This document shows, piece by piece, positions 36,693 through 51,200 of a stretch of DNA of 64,000 nucleotides; position 1 is the stretch's first letter; every line of letters begins with the position of its first letter. The notes below the pieces were generated by a model, which saw nothing but the letters and a program-made list of their open reading frames with translations, was not told the DNA's origin and did not search any database. The DNA is taken from NCBI GenBank assembly GCA_023630585.1, contig CM042540.1, positions 19,945,574 through 20,009,573 on the forward strand, given 5' to 3'. The translations under genes and the position numbers were made by a program. This DNA comes from Cranoglanis bouderius. Its lineage: Eukaryota; Chordata; Actinopteri; Siluriformes; Cranoglanididae.

Positions 36693-37564
36693 AACATACT
36701 AAATCAAAGCAAGAATCATAAGCAAGAGCTAGGACATCGTGGCATAAAACACAAAAATACTAAACAAGCCAGCACGACAAAAGCTTGATGGCTGAACACA
36801 CAGAAAACAGAACTTAAATAGTGTTACTAATTAAGCGAACGACAAACAGGTGTGAGTCATTACAATCCATGTGATAGAGTCATGTGATTTGCGAGACTGT
36901 TGGGAAACGGAGTCCTTGTCGGCAATTTTGCATCCGAAACCATCGCTGACGTGACAGTTGTCATGAAGATATTGAGATATGATTTTTTTCTTTTTGCCAT
37001 ACTGCCCTCCCTTACATAACACAGCGCTGCTTCACTTCACATCCAGTATCACTACTCATCACGCCTAAGCCACTCCTGCCACGTGCAGATAAACAATTAG
37101 CATCCGTTCATAACCCATTTGTAAAGTGCTTGTGGTGTCAGAAGCTAATTTTCTGCTAAATTAAACTCAGCTAGGAGAAACACACACATACAAACACATC
37201 GAGCTGACTGGTGGTACTAGTGGTGGTGGTGGTGGTGGTGGAGTGGGAGCTATTGCATTTATCTCTCAGTCTTGTGTCCCTGTCTAATCTCTAATGATAA
37301 TGACTGTGTTCAGCAATAACATTGAAGCAGTATGAAGCATTATCGTTCGTGATTTATGAACCGGGCTGGAAATGAACCCGAGTCTGGAAAAAAAACCCCA
37401 AAAAAACCATGAGCATCTTCTATTCGTCAGCGGCTCACTTGCTTTATTGGCCTTGGGAGTTGGAAAGCTGAAAATGTCATAATAATTAAAGAGTCCGATT
37501 GATTTTGGTGCAGTTTGTTGAGTCTCTGAAGACTCTGAAGACTCTTCATCGGTTATGGAAAAAT
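36693..37564. other. Intron stretch without a recognised gene
   Basis: It includes a (TGG)n run of about 7 units at 37219-37241. Nothing coding is recognised. Confidence 0.5.
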
Positions 37565-37824
37565 AATGTTTTATTCCTTTGTGCCACAGCAATTTTCAAG
37601 CTAACATTTTTTGATTTTTTTAACAAATGACACGTCTGTATCTACTTACTTGTCTGTATATAGTTACATTTCATGTTGTGGAGCATCCAAGAGACAAAAT
37701 AGTTCCTCTCTTGTGAAGTTAATTAGATTTCACTGCTAAGCCCCTTGTCCTCGACAAGGGTATATAAGATTTTCCCGTGTCACAAAACGTAAAGATATTG
37801 CTTTACCTTTGACTGTTACAAATT
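37565..37824 (+). mobile_element. R1 family repeat, left part, split by a hAT-like insertion
   Basis: It carries aatgttttattcctttgtgc, aaatgacacgtctgtatctac and tttcatgttgtggagcatcc. The copy stops at the hAT-like element at 37825 and resumes at about 38404-38540 with ctactatagaaacaataacg and ttctgaccaatcagatgc. Between aaatgaca and the gttgtgg block it holds tctgtatctacttacttgtc, the same word types as the large satellite at 21.9 kb. Confidence 0.7.
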
Positions 37825-38403
37825 GTGCGTTCAAGTCCTCCTGGGAAGTTCGTATTTATGAGTTGGGAAGTCGTAATTACGAAGTCAGGCGCGTTCATGT
37901 CACTTTGGTTGGAGCAAGATGGCGGTGTACCTTGTCTTAATTACTGTAACTACAAAAAAATACAGCAAGGTTTTTGTAACTCGACTAAAAAATTAAGAAC
38001 AAAGAATGAGCATCAGGTGTGTTTTGCTTTTTTATGTTTTTAATCAATTTATGAAGCCACTGTAAACATTTTTGTAACATATTGTATGGTAATTGTACAA
38101 TGCTCTTGTATTTTGTGCAGGCAGTTAGCTTGTTTTATTGTAAATGAAAAAACTTGACTGCATATACCAAACGCATAATAACTGAAATCGGCTTCTGAGA
38201 CGAGTAAACGTTCAATTTGAACAAATTTACCGTCAACTACAGACGGCGCATCCGTTGATTCCACCATGTTTTCTTACTGACAAGCCCCCAACTCGGAAAC
38301 TCTGAACTCAAAGAAAATCCAGAGCTCGCAATTACGACTTTGTGGTGGCGTTCATATGCGTTCAACTCATAAATACGATCTTTCCGACATGGTTTGAACG
38401 CAC
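37825..38403. mobile_element. hAT-like MITE nested in an R1 copy
   Basis: The ends are gtgcgttcaa (37825-37834) and ttgaacgcac (38394-38403), a perfect 10-bp inverted pair. Subterminal words such as cgtatttatgagttg and caactcataaatacg are also inverted. It holds the YY1-like word caagatggcgg at 37914-37924. There is no transposase frame, and I could not read a clean target duplication. Confidence 0.68.
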
Positions 38404-38540
38404 CATTAGTGCCGATACTGGCGACTCCTTCAGTTAGCTGCTACTATAGAAACAATAACGTACTACAACAAGCTTGAACTCCAGGCAGAACCATTGTTGT
38501 TGAAAAATTTGTCAACTTCTTCTGACCAATCAGATGCAAG

Positions 38541-40037
38541 AATTCCACAGCGCTGTGTATAAACATTGTAATCAGCTGGTAGCTCATTTTCGAGAACACA
38601 TTATTATTTAAAAGTTGTTAGCTGTACCTGAAATCACTGTATGAACTTCAAAACTGAAACAAAACTATGTTTCCCAAGCACGATTTATTATCAGCATTAT
38701 TTATTAATATTAATAAAAGTAAAAACGTTAAGTTGATAATGTATAACCGTCACGTTTTGCTTTGTGTAGTACACTTAATTTTTTACAACATCGTTTTATT
38801 ATTTTTTATAATATAGCTATTATATTGTATGTCATGTTATATTTTACCATGCTGTGCAAAAGTCTTAGCACCCTATTTTTTATGTATTTAAAAAAAAAAA
38901 AAAAAAAAGGTTTTCTGGCACAAGTGTGTTAACAGAAAAAGTACATTATAGCTTTCCGGATATAAATGTTCTCAAAAAAATAAACGTTAGAGAATTTCGT
39001 CCAAACAACATCGTAAAAGTAAAAGTATCGGACCACTTTTCAGATGGAACCACATGAGAGAAAGCACGTAATTTAAAAGGCAGGGTTTGGTCATGGCACA
39101 TATGAATTCTTTTCACGTATACTGTTTTGTATTATGAATTTTATTATATTAAACGATGTTTTTATTTTTTTGGAAAGCTTTACAGAATTTTACATACATT
39201 ATGATAAGATCTAATATTATTGTACATTAATATTAAATTATATCATATTTATAGATTCTTATTATATCAATTTGAAATAATAACTGCATGACAAATAATA
39301 TCTACATGACCGTTTGCATTATGTTCCACTACTAAAAACAGGCAGTTTGCGGTAGCGGCGTTTCGATCTTACTCGACGTCTTAATGTTATGATCATTTCC
39401 CTCATCACCACAGCTAACTGCAATGTACTGCAACATAATATAGCATCTCGTTTATTTTGTGATCTTGCATGCTGTGATATATGCGTGTGTATTCGATGTA
39501 AAGCAGGAGAGATCAGAAAATGGCGTCAAGATTGCAAGCTATTTCTCCTAATATATGAGTCCCATTTGGAAGGGAATGGCTTCTTACAGTTGGAAATATG
39601 TTCAACCGGGCGTGTCTGCTGGGTCAATCTTCCCATATTACATTGTGTAATGTTTTTTGGAATGGGCGCACGCCGTTATTATCGAGCACTTCATTTCTTT
39701 CTTCGATGGCGCCGTCAACCGTTGGAGTGTAATTATTAGAAACATTACAGCTGTTGTTTCAGATACAGATGTGCATGTCTTTGTCTTTGCCACTTCCTTT
39801 GTTACGAGGCCTTGATTCAGAGCCCCCCCCCCACCTCCAACACACACACACAACATAATGTTTATCATTATTGCTTTCATCATTACCACCAAACCACAGG
39901 GGCTGTGAAGCAGGTGTTAGTTGTGGGGTTAGTTGTGTTTCTCTCATTAGACACTCTTAATCACCTCAGGGCCCTGCTCTACACTTGGCGTGTGTGTGTG
40001 TGTTCATTATTTCTGATCACATTTTACTTTTTATATA

Positions 40038-40101
<64 letters not shown>

Positions 40102-40860
40102 GTAAGTTTTATATGGTCGTATAGGTGTGTTTCACTGTATCACATACATTTAGCTATGCTTTATATTCCCGAGGTATTAAATTGCCAAATGTGTGATTAT
40201 CTGGGCAAGGCACAGGAAGAAGAGTATCAAAAGGCTGGTAATAATGAAGAAGCTTAGAGATCACATTGCCGGATAAGGAAGAACACTATCAGCTCAAACG
40301 CCCACCCTTCTAACAGCATGTCATCTCTCTCTCTCTTCCTGCTGCCTAAACTTCAAACTCCTCTCTGTTTTCATGGTTGTACTAATTTTGGGTTTGTTTG
40401 TCTGCCTGCATAGCTGCCTAATTTACTGGTAGGTGGTACGCTGGTAGAAATGTTCACACACCCCTTATGCTACAAAAACAGATGTTCAGCCACCATGCGC
40501 TTAAACCAAGCAGCTATGGTTGACAAAAAGTAAAATGGAGACAAAAAGTTGGCTCGGAAAGAATGTTGTGTCCTCGGTGGCGTAAAATCAGTGGTTTATA
40601 AGGTCCTATTAATAGGATACTAACAACATGAACTTTATTCTTCACTATAATTGCTTTTTGTGTGGTGAACATTTTCTATGGATTGTTTCTGTGCAGTTTA
40701 AATGGTCTACCGAAGTAAAAAAGAAAAAAGGAAATTAATAAAAAAAGCACTCTTTCAGTAGTTATTCTTAGGTTGAATTTCCACAATGTATTAAAAAAAA
40801 GGATTTCCACCTGTTTTGGGGAGAATGTGTTCAGCATTGAATTTATTTGTGATGTCACAC
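38541..40860. other. Intron stretch without a recognised gene
   Basis: It contains an A-run at 38889-38908 and a (GT)n run of about 31 units at 40039-40100. Other short frames have no domain I recognise. Confidence 0.5.
40039..40100 (+). repeat. (GT)n microsatellite, about 31 units
   Basis: An uninterrupted GT run, directly visible. Confidence 0.97.
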
Positions 40861-41238
40861 TCCACAGTAGTGGTTAATGGCTCATATGATAGTAGACTCA
40901 AGAATTTGCAGTTTTTCATATGTATTTGTTTATTTTTTTCCTAGCCTACTAGGTTTAAATGTTATAATTTTATTGTGGCAGTTGTATACAGTGTTTTACT
41001 ATCAAAAAAGCTTTAGTTGTGCTGTCAGTTTTATCTCTGTACCAATGTTATTGACTCCCTGCTCACCAGCAGCTAAACACAGTGTCACGATACTCTACAC
41101 ACAGAAACCCAACAGTGTCCCGACTAATCTTATAACAGACTTGTGGCGCTAAAATAATTAGTTAAAATAATTTGTTTATACAGATTGAAAATGTCCGATA
41201 AGTCGATTTCCATTCCGCCGCCACACTGCTAGAAAGGG
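40845..41238 (-). mobile_element. TTAA-type MITE family P1, copy 2
   Basis: The reverse complement matches copy 1 at 26631 (ctatcaaaaaagctttag, cagaaacccaacagtgtcc). It ends in cactgctagaaaggg followed by TTAA at 41239-41242. The left boundary is unclear. Confidence 0.7.
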
Positions 41239-41244
41239 TTAAGG

Positions 41245-41640
41245 AATAAAACATGATGCGCCTTGCTGTTATAGGAAAATAATCAATATCAGGGTGGTGT
41301 GATTCGGCCCAACATAAATGTTTTATCCTCTTACACATTTGTCAATTTTTCATTTATTAAAGAATGATACCTTTAAGCATTTATGGTTACATTTAATGTT
41401 GCGGAACAACTATGAGACAAGTTAGTTTTCACTGTTTTCACTTATGTTACAGCAGCTGTAAACAGTTGTTCCCATACCAACCTCTCTTTTTTCTCTCTTT
41501 TTTGAAGTTAATAATACAAAAAAAAGGAACAAGCTCTGTCCTGACTGCTGCAAAACATTGAGACTGAAGACTCTTTCCACAAGTACTGGTGGCGCTATTG
41601 TCAGAGCTGCTGTTATAAAAACATACAGCGACTCGAAGCA
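41245..41640 (+). mobile_element. R1 family repeat, partial copy
   Basis: It carries gctgttataggaaaataatc, atttattaaagaatgata, tttaatgttgcggaacaac, gcagctgtaaacagttgttc and gtcagagctgctgttat in the family order. It begins directly at the TTAA end of the P1 element. Confidence 0.72.
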
Positions 41641-42630
41641 ACAAAGCGACCAGAGACCGTTCATTTTCAATGAGAGCTGGTGACTTCCGGCAACATGAGC
41701 GGCAGCGACCATTGGTGACTAAATGGGGGCGTGTCCAGTATCGGGACAAAGTTTAGAAAAATGTAACTTTTGGAGCGACTTGGTGCAGCAACTACCGATG
41801 GGAGTGAAGACAGGTCGCAATGGCAAAGAGCACACACTGCTTCTCGTTCATTTTGTAGGATATGATGCATATATACACTGGTGAATTTTATATACAAACA
41901 CTCTCCCTTCAGAATGTTTAATTTTAGCGGCAAGAAAACTGTCTTGTTGTCAAAAGTGGACTGCTAGTTGCGCCATACACTGATAAATGTTACTATGGCA
42001 ACCAGTAGCAGGAACGCCTACTGGCGACTTCATAGTACAGCGACTTAGCTTTACTGTTGATGTCAGGTCATGTCAGGTATCTCATTGTGATGAAATTGAT
42101 GACCCTCAGAAGGCAGTTGGATTGGACTAAATAAAAACCAGACTGAAACCAGAATAGGATGGCTTCCTCATGTCACCTCTGACTCATTAGCTCATTAGAG
42201 ATCCAAAACGACATCCGGATTTCTGTTAAGCCGTCTATTGTCATACAAATAAAATTGTATTCAAGTAATAATGATAGGACTGCGATTTTCCAGTATTATT
42301 ATAGTTATGCTGTACACTAAGGGAGCTATGCACAAAAGATTAAAGTCATAGGTCAAGTCAAGACATATTTATATACAGACATATGACGAAATATATATCT
42401 GGGGGTTGAAATATTGTGCCTGTCGGAACAGCGTGCAGCACAAAAGACAGTACAGTGTCGAGGTAAAGTGATGCAAGTCAAGAGTCATGTACAGCACTAC
42501 ATTGCAAAGTTCATTAATTACAGAGAACAGCGTCAATAAATACACACTACAAACAGCAGTAAGTATAAGCATGCAGACTGACTGTGTGCAAATTACATGC
42601 TTAAATCATAAGCATCACCCTAAAAGCATG
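41641..42630. other. Intron stretch without a recognised gene
   Basis: Words such as agcgact recur at 41626, 41777 and 42038, suggesting another old dispersed element whose ends I cannot define. Confidence 0.45.
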
Positions 42631-42639
42631 AAGCATGTA

Positions 42640-42974
42640 TAAAGTATATAGATATGAGGACGACATCAGGAAGAACACTCATGAGGGGTAAAGGCGGTCA
42701 GTCCAGAAAGATATATGCAATAAAAGTGGATAATGTGGGTATTTTTTCCAAACAGCGGGGGGGCCGAGCCTGTGTGACGGGTGACTGGGTTCATCCACAA
42801 TGCTGGAGGCCTTCTGAATGCAGCATTTGTGCTAAATGGAAGCGAAAAAAAAAAAAACAAGTCCTCAATAAATTTCTCAGCCATTTTCAATTCCTACTCC
42901 AAGCCTGGTTGCATCTCCCATACCAGACAATGATCCAGCTGGTCAGGACTTGCTCTATAGTACCACTGGAACAC

Positions 42975-42978
<4 letters not shown>
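42640..42978 (-). pseudogene. Non-LTR LINE reverse-transcriptase ORF, C-terminal relic
   Basis: On the minus strand, with frame breaks, I read a segment like SILTSW then VWYG and, further on, SSIVDEPSHPSHRLGP. These recall the C-terminal end of fish LINE proteins (SILT-x-CI-x-VWYG, then DPSHPLH). The match is short and broken, so the clade is open. The relic ends about 130 bp before exon 2, next to the AAT repeat. Confidence 0.5.

Positions 42979-43023
<45 letters not shown>
42977..43023 (+). repeat. (AAT)n microsatellite, about 16 units
   Basis: An uninterrupted taataa run ending about 85 bp upstream of exon 2. Confidence 0.96.
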
Positions 43024-43024
<1 letters not shown>

Positions 43025-43107
43025 TAATGTAGCCATACTGCAAGGTAATGATGCAAAAATAATGCAGTGCACCACACTTAGGGTTTCGTATTGTGTTGTG
43101 CTTGCAG

Positions 43108-43246
43108 ACGAGCGCTGTGCTGTGCTCCGGAGGTTGCGCGCTCTTGGCCGTCAGCTCGCTGCTGGCCATCATCACCATCTTCTTGCCCGGTGGAAACTGC
43201 GAGAGGAAGATCTGCACACTGGCTGGGTACATGCAGATGGCTGCAG
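43108..43246 (+). CDS. LHFPL-family tetraspan protein, coding exon 2
   Basis: The acceptor is cttgcag (43101-43107) and the donor is GTTAGT (43247). The 139-bp exon continues exon 1 in phase 0 and ends in phase 1. It encodes 46 residues: TSAVLCSGGCALLAVSSLLA and IITIFLPGG (second transmembrane helix), then a short CERKIC loop, then TLAGYMQMAA. The next residue would be a split glycine, as in the family pattern of a G/A-rich third helix. The order WQ, hydrophobic helix, basic cytoplasmic loop and MQ-x-A-x-G matches LHFPL proteins at the same positions. Helices 3 and 4 (with the usual GW and cysteine loop) are not in the window, so about half of the expected ~200 residues is missing. Confidence 0.82.
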
Positions 43247-46812
<3,566 letters not shown>

Positions 46813-46814
46813 TA

Positions 46815-48354
46815 CAGTGAGGGAAAAAAGTATTTGATCCCCTACTGATTTTGTACGTTTGCCCACTGACAAAGAAATGATCAGTCTACAGTCTTAATGG
46901 TAGGTGTATTTTAACAGTGAGAGACAGAATAACAACAAAAAAATCCAGAAAAACGCATTTCAAAAAAGTTATAAATTGATTTGCATTTTAAGAGGGAAAT
47001 AAGTATTTGATCCCCTATCAATCAGCAAGATTTCTGGTTCCCAGGTGTCTTTTACACAGGTAATGAGCTGAGATTAGATCAAATTAGATTAAATTTCAGC
47101 TTGTTACCTGTATAAAAGACACCTGTCCACAGACGCAATCAATCAATCAATCAGATTCCAAACTCTCCACCATGGCCAAGACCAAGGAGCTGTCCAAGGA
47201 TGTCAGGGACAAGATTGTAGATCTACACAAGGCTGGAATGGGCTACAAGACCATCGCCAAGCAGCTTGGTGAGAAGGTGACAACAGTTGGTGATTATTCG
47301 CAAAGGGAAGAAACACAAAATAACTGTCAGTCTCCCTCGGTCTGGGGCTCCATGCAAGATCTTACCTCGTGGAGTTTCAATGATCATGAGAACGGTGAGG
47401 AATCAGCCCAGAACTACACAGGAGGATCTTGTTAATGATCTCAAGGCAGAAAACAATTGGTAGCACACTACGCTGTGAAGGACTGAAATCCTGCAGTGCC
47501 CGCAAGAACAGGCCAGCACATGTACAGGCCTGTCTGAAGTTTGCCTGAATGATTCAGAGAAGAACTGGGTGAAAGTGTTGTGGTCAGATGAGACCAAAAT
47601 CAAGCTCTTTGGCATCAACTCAACTGTTTGGAGGAGGAGGAATGCTGCCTATGACCCCAAGAACACCATCCCCATCATCAAACATGGAAGTGGAAACATT
47701 ATGCTTTTGGGGTGTTTCTCTGCTAAGGGGACAGGACAATTGCACCGCATCAAAGGGACGATGGATGGGGCCATGTACCATCAAATCTTGGGTGAGAACC
47801 TCCTTCCCTCAGCCAGGGCATTGAAAATGGGACGTGGATGGGTATTCCAGCATGACCATGACCCAAAACACACAGCCAAGGCAACAAAGGAGTGGCTCAA
47901 GAAGAAGCACATTAAGGTCCTGGAGTGGCCTAGCCAGTCTCCAGATCTTAATCCCATAGAAAATCTGTGGAGGGAGCTGAAGGTTCGAGTTACCAAACAT
48001 CAGCCTCGAGACCTTAATGACTTTGAGAGGATCTGCAAAGAGGAGTGGGACAAAATCCCTCCTGAGATGTGTACAAACCTGGTGGCCAACTACAAGTAAG
48101 GTCTGACCTCTGTGATTGCCAACAAGGATTTTGCCACCAAGTACTAAGTCGAAGGGGTCAAATACTTATTTCCCTCATTAAAATGCAAATCAATTTATAA
48201 CTTTTTTGAAATGCGTTTTTCTGGATTTTTTTGTTGTTATTCTGTCTCTCAGTGTTAAAATACACCCACCATTAAAATTATAGACTGATCATTACTTTGT
48301 TAGTGGGCAAACGTACAAAATCAGCAGGGGATCAAATACTTTTTTCCCTCACTG
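46815..48354 (+). mobile_element. Tc1/mariner transposon, near full length, inactivated
   Basis: Inverted ends of at least 40 bp: cagtgagggaaaaaagtatt at 46815 and its counterpart ending ccctcactg at 48354. A TA lies at the left edge, and the right edge is a degenerate tg. Subterminal words (caaatcaatttataactttt type) are also inverted. The size of 1.54 kb is normal for Tc1 elements. The single gene inside is broken (see the transposase entry). Confidence 0.93.
47172..48101 (+). pseudogene. Tc1-type transposase, frameshifted
   Basis: The N-terminal part (47172 onwards) reads MAKTKELSKDVRDKIVDLHK, then GYKTIAKQL, the first helix-turn-helix of Tc1 transposases. The frame is lost at about 47290, in the middle of the DNA-binding region, and reaches a stop at 47433. 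The catalytic half is open again from 47569 to 48101: WSDETK holds the first aspartate, HDPKHTAK follows the second, and NPIENLW holds the glutamate, so the DDE triad is still readable. The second aspartate lies in DHDPKH where relatives usually have DNDPKH. The split frames and missing linker make it a pseudogene. Confidence 0.92.
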
Positions 48355-48479
48355 TGCTTCTATTTTTCCCCCAGCATGACTGCAGTGCAGATCATTTGAA
48401 ACTAAAGGTAGGAGGGAAACTAGGACTGTAATTGGTCAATGGGAGCTTTTCAGTTATTCACAACAAATGTTCAATCTTC

Positions 48480-48650
48480 AACCTGTCCTGTTGTGACAAT
48501 TTTGACCCTGTACGGACATTTGGTTTGTCCACATAAAAAACATTTAAAATTCATTAAAAAAAAAACCCCTAAAAGTAGTTTAGTTCCTTTAATTAGCTGC
48601 ATTGACAATTATGTCAGTTGAAGGTCCTCACAAGGATAGTAAGACAAACG
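48480..48650 (+). repeat. Dispersed repeat with cctcacaaggatagt end, copy 1
   Basis: It begins tcctgttgtgacaattttga and ends aggtcctcacaaggatagta. The same family lies in inverted orientation at 49440-49665. Confidence 0.6.
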
Positions 48651-49084
48651 CGTGTGTGAGTATGTGTGAAAGAGAGTGGCTGGACTGCAAATGAGTTAGT
48701 AATGTGTCAAAAAAGCAAGGAGAACTGATTTCAGCCGAAACTGAAATTGAATTCATCAGCCAGTGACCTTTCATATTTCTTTTTTTTCCCCCCAGTGAAC
48801 CAATTTTGTCTGTTCCTTGTACCTAAATTGTGAGAGGGTTGAATATTATTCATGGAAATTGGAAAAGAAATGAATAAGCCACATCTGGGGGATACCGTTT
48901 GTCTCTTGAGTGATTCATTTCCTTCTTTTTTTTTGTCCTTATGCACTTCTATAACGTGACAGTGATAACATGTCTCTTCTTAGATTTTATACTGCAGAGG
49001 GGGTGGGTTTTATGTGCAAGCAGCCTTCAGACACTTACTAGTGCCCTTCTGGTTTTGTAAGACCTCTCATGCAATTCTCAGAGA

Positions 49085-49106
49085 AAATGCAAGAGAGAGA
49101 GGGATG

Positions 49107-49147
<41 letters not shown>

Positions 49148-49156
49148 GGAGAGAGA

Positions 49157-49194
<38 letters not shown>

Positions 49195-49320
49195 AAGTTC
49201 ATGGGTTCTTGTTCTCATATTCCAACGAATCTTTCAGCATGAGTTGGTAGGATTCACACGCTGAGATGCGTTCTCTCTCTCTCTCTCTCTTCCTCTTTCT
49301 TCTCCACACTCTCTTTCTAC
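49085..49320. repeat. (GA)n-rich tract followed by a (CT)n run
   Basis: Interrupted gaga runs at 49093-49188, then a CT run at 49270-49294 on the same strand, so the two are inverted relative to each other. Poly-Arg/Glu frames here are artefacts. Confidence 0.92.
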
Positions 49321-49439
49321 ATGTATATTTTATTGGGCTGTTTTTTCCCCCTCTCTGGATTTGGGCCAGTGGTGGCACGTGTTTCCATGGAGCGTGAGTT
49401 TCACGCCGGATTCGTTGGGCAAGGACTGACACACACACA

Positions 49440-49665
49440 TTTGTCTTACTATCCTTGTAAGGACCTTTCATTCACATAATTATTAATGTGGCTAATTTAT
49501 GCTATGCTGCACCTAAATATAAACCTGACCTTAACCTTTAGTAACCGAAAGGAAACCAAACAAAAGCTGCAGTTTGGGTTAAAAGGCTATTTCTCCTAAC
49601 CAGCCAAATGTCTTCACAAGGTCAAACCTATCAGACATTCCTATCCTTGTGGGGACATTTGGTCC
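49440..49665 (-). repeat. Dispersed repeat with cctcacaaggatagt end, copy 2, inverted
   Basis: It begins gtcttactatccttgtaagg and ends ctatccttgtggggacattt. In reverse it lines up with 48480-48650. Confidence 0.6.
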
Positions 49666-50460
49666 CCACCGTGATGTAAAAACATGCCCCCCCACACACA
49701 GTGTTCATTTCCTCAGACAGATTGCAGCCATAACTCTTAATAACCTAAGTTAGCAAGTAAAAGTGTTGAAGCCTGAAATATATCACACAATATATCAGAG
49801 CACAGACCTCTGGGACATGAAGGCAATAAGCTAAAACAAGTCACATTAAGGCTGTGCTTGGTGTATTTTATGCTTTTTCTATTAGCCATATCATGTTGTG
49901 CAGTCACTGAATGCGGTGCATGCACAAAGCGCATACTGTACTTCAGTTTTTGCAACATTTCGATTCTCAGAGAGCAGCAAATCTCCAACCATGCTCATTC
50001 ACTTCTTTAATAAATGAGTGCTATCGATATAAGGGAACAGCAGCCTTTCTCGAATCCCAGACCATGTAATGAAAAGCATCCCCTCCCTCTGCCCTTTGCA
50101 ATCCCAATTAATTAAGCATATTAGTTTTAATTATTTGCTCTTTTGCACACGTCAGGTGTTTTGCCATGTTGCGCGTTTGAGTATATGCTTATCAGAAGTG
50201 ATTTTTAGCTTTTATACTCCAATGATTTCCAATTTGCCTCAAGTACGAGAAGCCACGAGAGCTAATTAGTACTGTGCTGTACAATTCTCTTGCATCTCGC
50301 ACTTGCTCTGTTGTATCCCTCTCTAAACTGGTTAACTTTTCTTTGAAATCATCTCCCAGAGAAAGTTATGGATTCTGTTTGTTCTGGGGGTTTTCTTTCA
50401 CTTTTTCCGCACTTCTTTCTCACCATGTAACTGCCACAAAACAGTGCATACATGTACACT
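49666..50460. other. Intron stretch without a recognised gene
   Basis: Nothing coding or mobile is recognised here. Confidence 0.5.
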
Positions 50461-50690
50461 GATCCATCCATCCATCCATACTGCTTATCCTACACAGGGT
50501 CGCAGGGTAGCCTGGAGCCTATCCCAGGGAACTCGGGGCCCAACCCATCACAGGGCACAATTGCACACATTCACACACTACGGACAATTTGGAAATGTCA
50601 ATCAGCCTACAGCACATATCAATGGTCTGGGGGAAGAAACTGGAGTACCCAGAGGAAGCCCCGAAGCATGGGGGCTTGAGGGAACCCATC
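50461..50690 (-). mobile_element. tRNA-derived SINE, minus strand, 5'-truncated
   Basis: It starts with the reversed tail gatccatccatccatcc, then gcttatcctacacagggtcg. The body is truncated near ccccgaagcatggggg. Confidence 0.82.
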
Positions 50691-50916
50691 ATCATCCGTG
50701 ATTATAAATCATTTCTTTTCTATTACTGTATACTATAAAGTCAAGTAGTGCTAAGTGTGTTAAAAAGAACTTGTTCAAGTTTTAACTTGAAGTCTATCAT
50801 GTAAAACTGAAGTTATCAACTGTTCAGTGATGGAGACTTAAGTGTAAACTGTACTTTTTTTAACTGTAAAGCCTGCAATTGCTATCGCCAGGAAGAACAT
50901 CCACAGCCATCTTTAA

Positions 50917-51200
50917 CCCTTTGTAGCAGTACAGTGGTGTTCCACTCCACCAATGGAATGAAAATGTACTTGATTAGTCTATTGATGTTTGTTTACTATA
51001 GTAATTAACAGGACACTGTTGGGTTTCTGTGTGTAGAGTATCGTGAGTCTGTAAAGCTTTTTTGATAGTACAACACCATATAAATCTGCCACAAGAAAAT
51101 TATACTTAGGAAAAACGGCAAATTCTTAAAGCCCTGAGTGTCTACTTTCATATGAGCCATTAATCTCAAATAAATTCAGTGCTGAACATAGTCACAAAAT
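50917..51200 (+). mobile_element. TTAA-type MITE family P1, copy 3
   Basis: TTAA at 50913-50916 is followed by ccctttgtagcagtacagtg. Then come ggacactgttgggtttctg, agcttttttgatagtac and tctactttcatatgagcc as in copy 1. The middle is shortened and the right end is unclear. Confidence 0.7.

Noticed and set aside
49014..49250. Arg/Glu-rich frame, possible nuclear protein
   Set aside because: It is a (GA)n translation with no conserved part.
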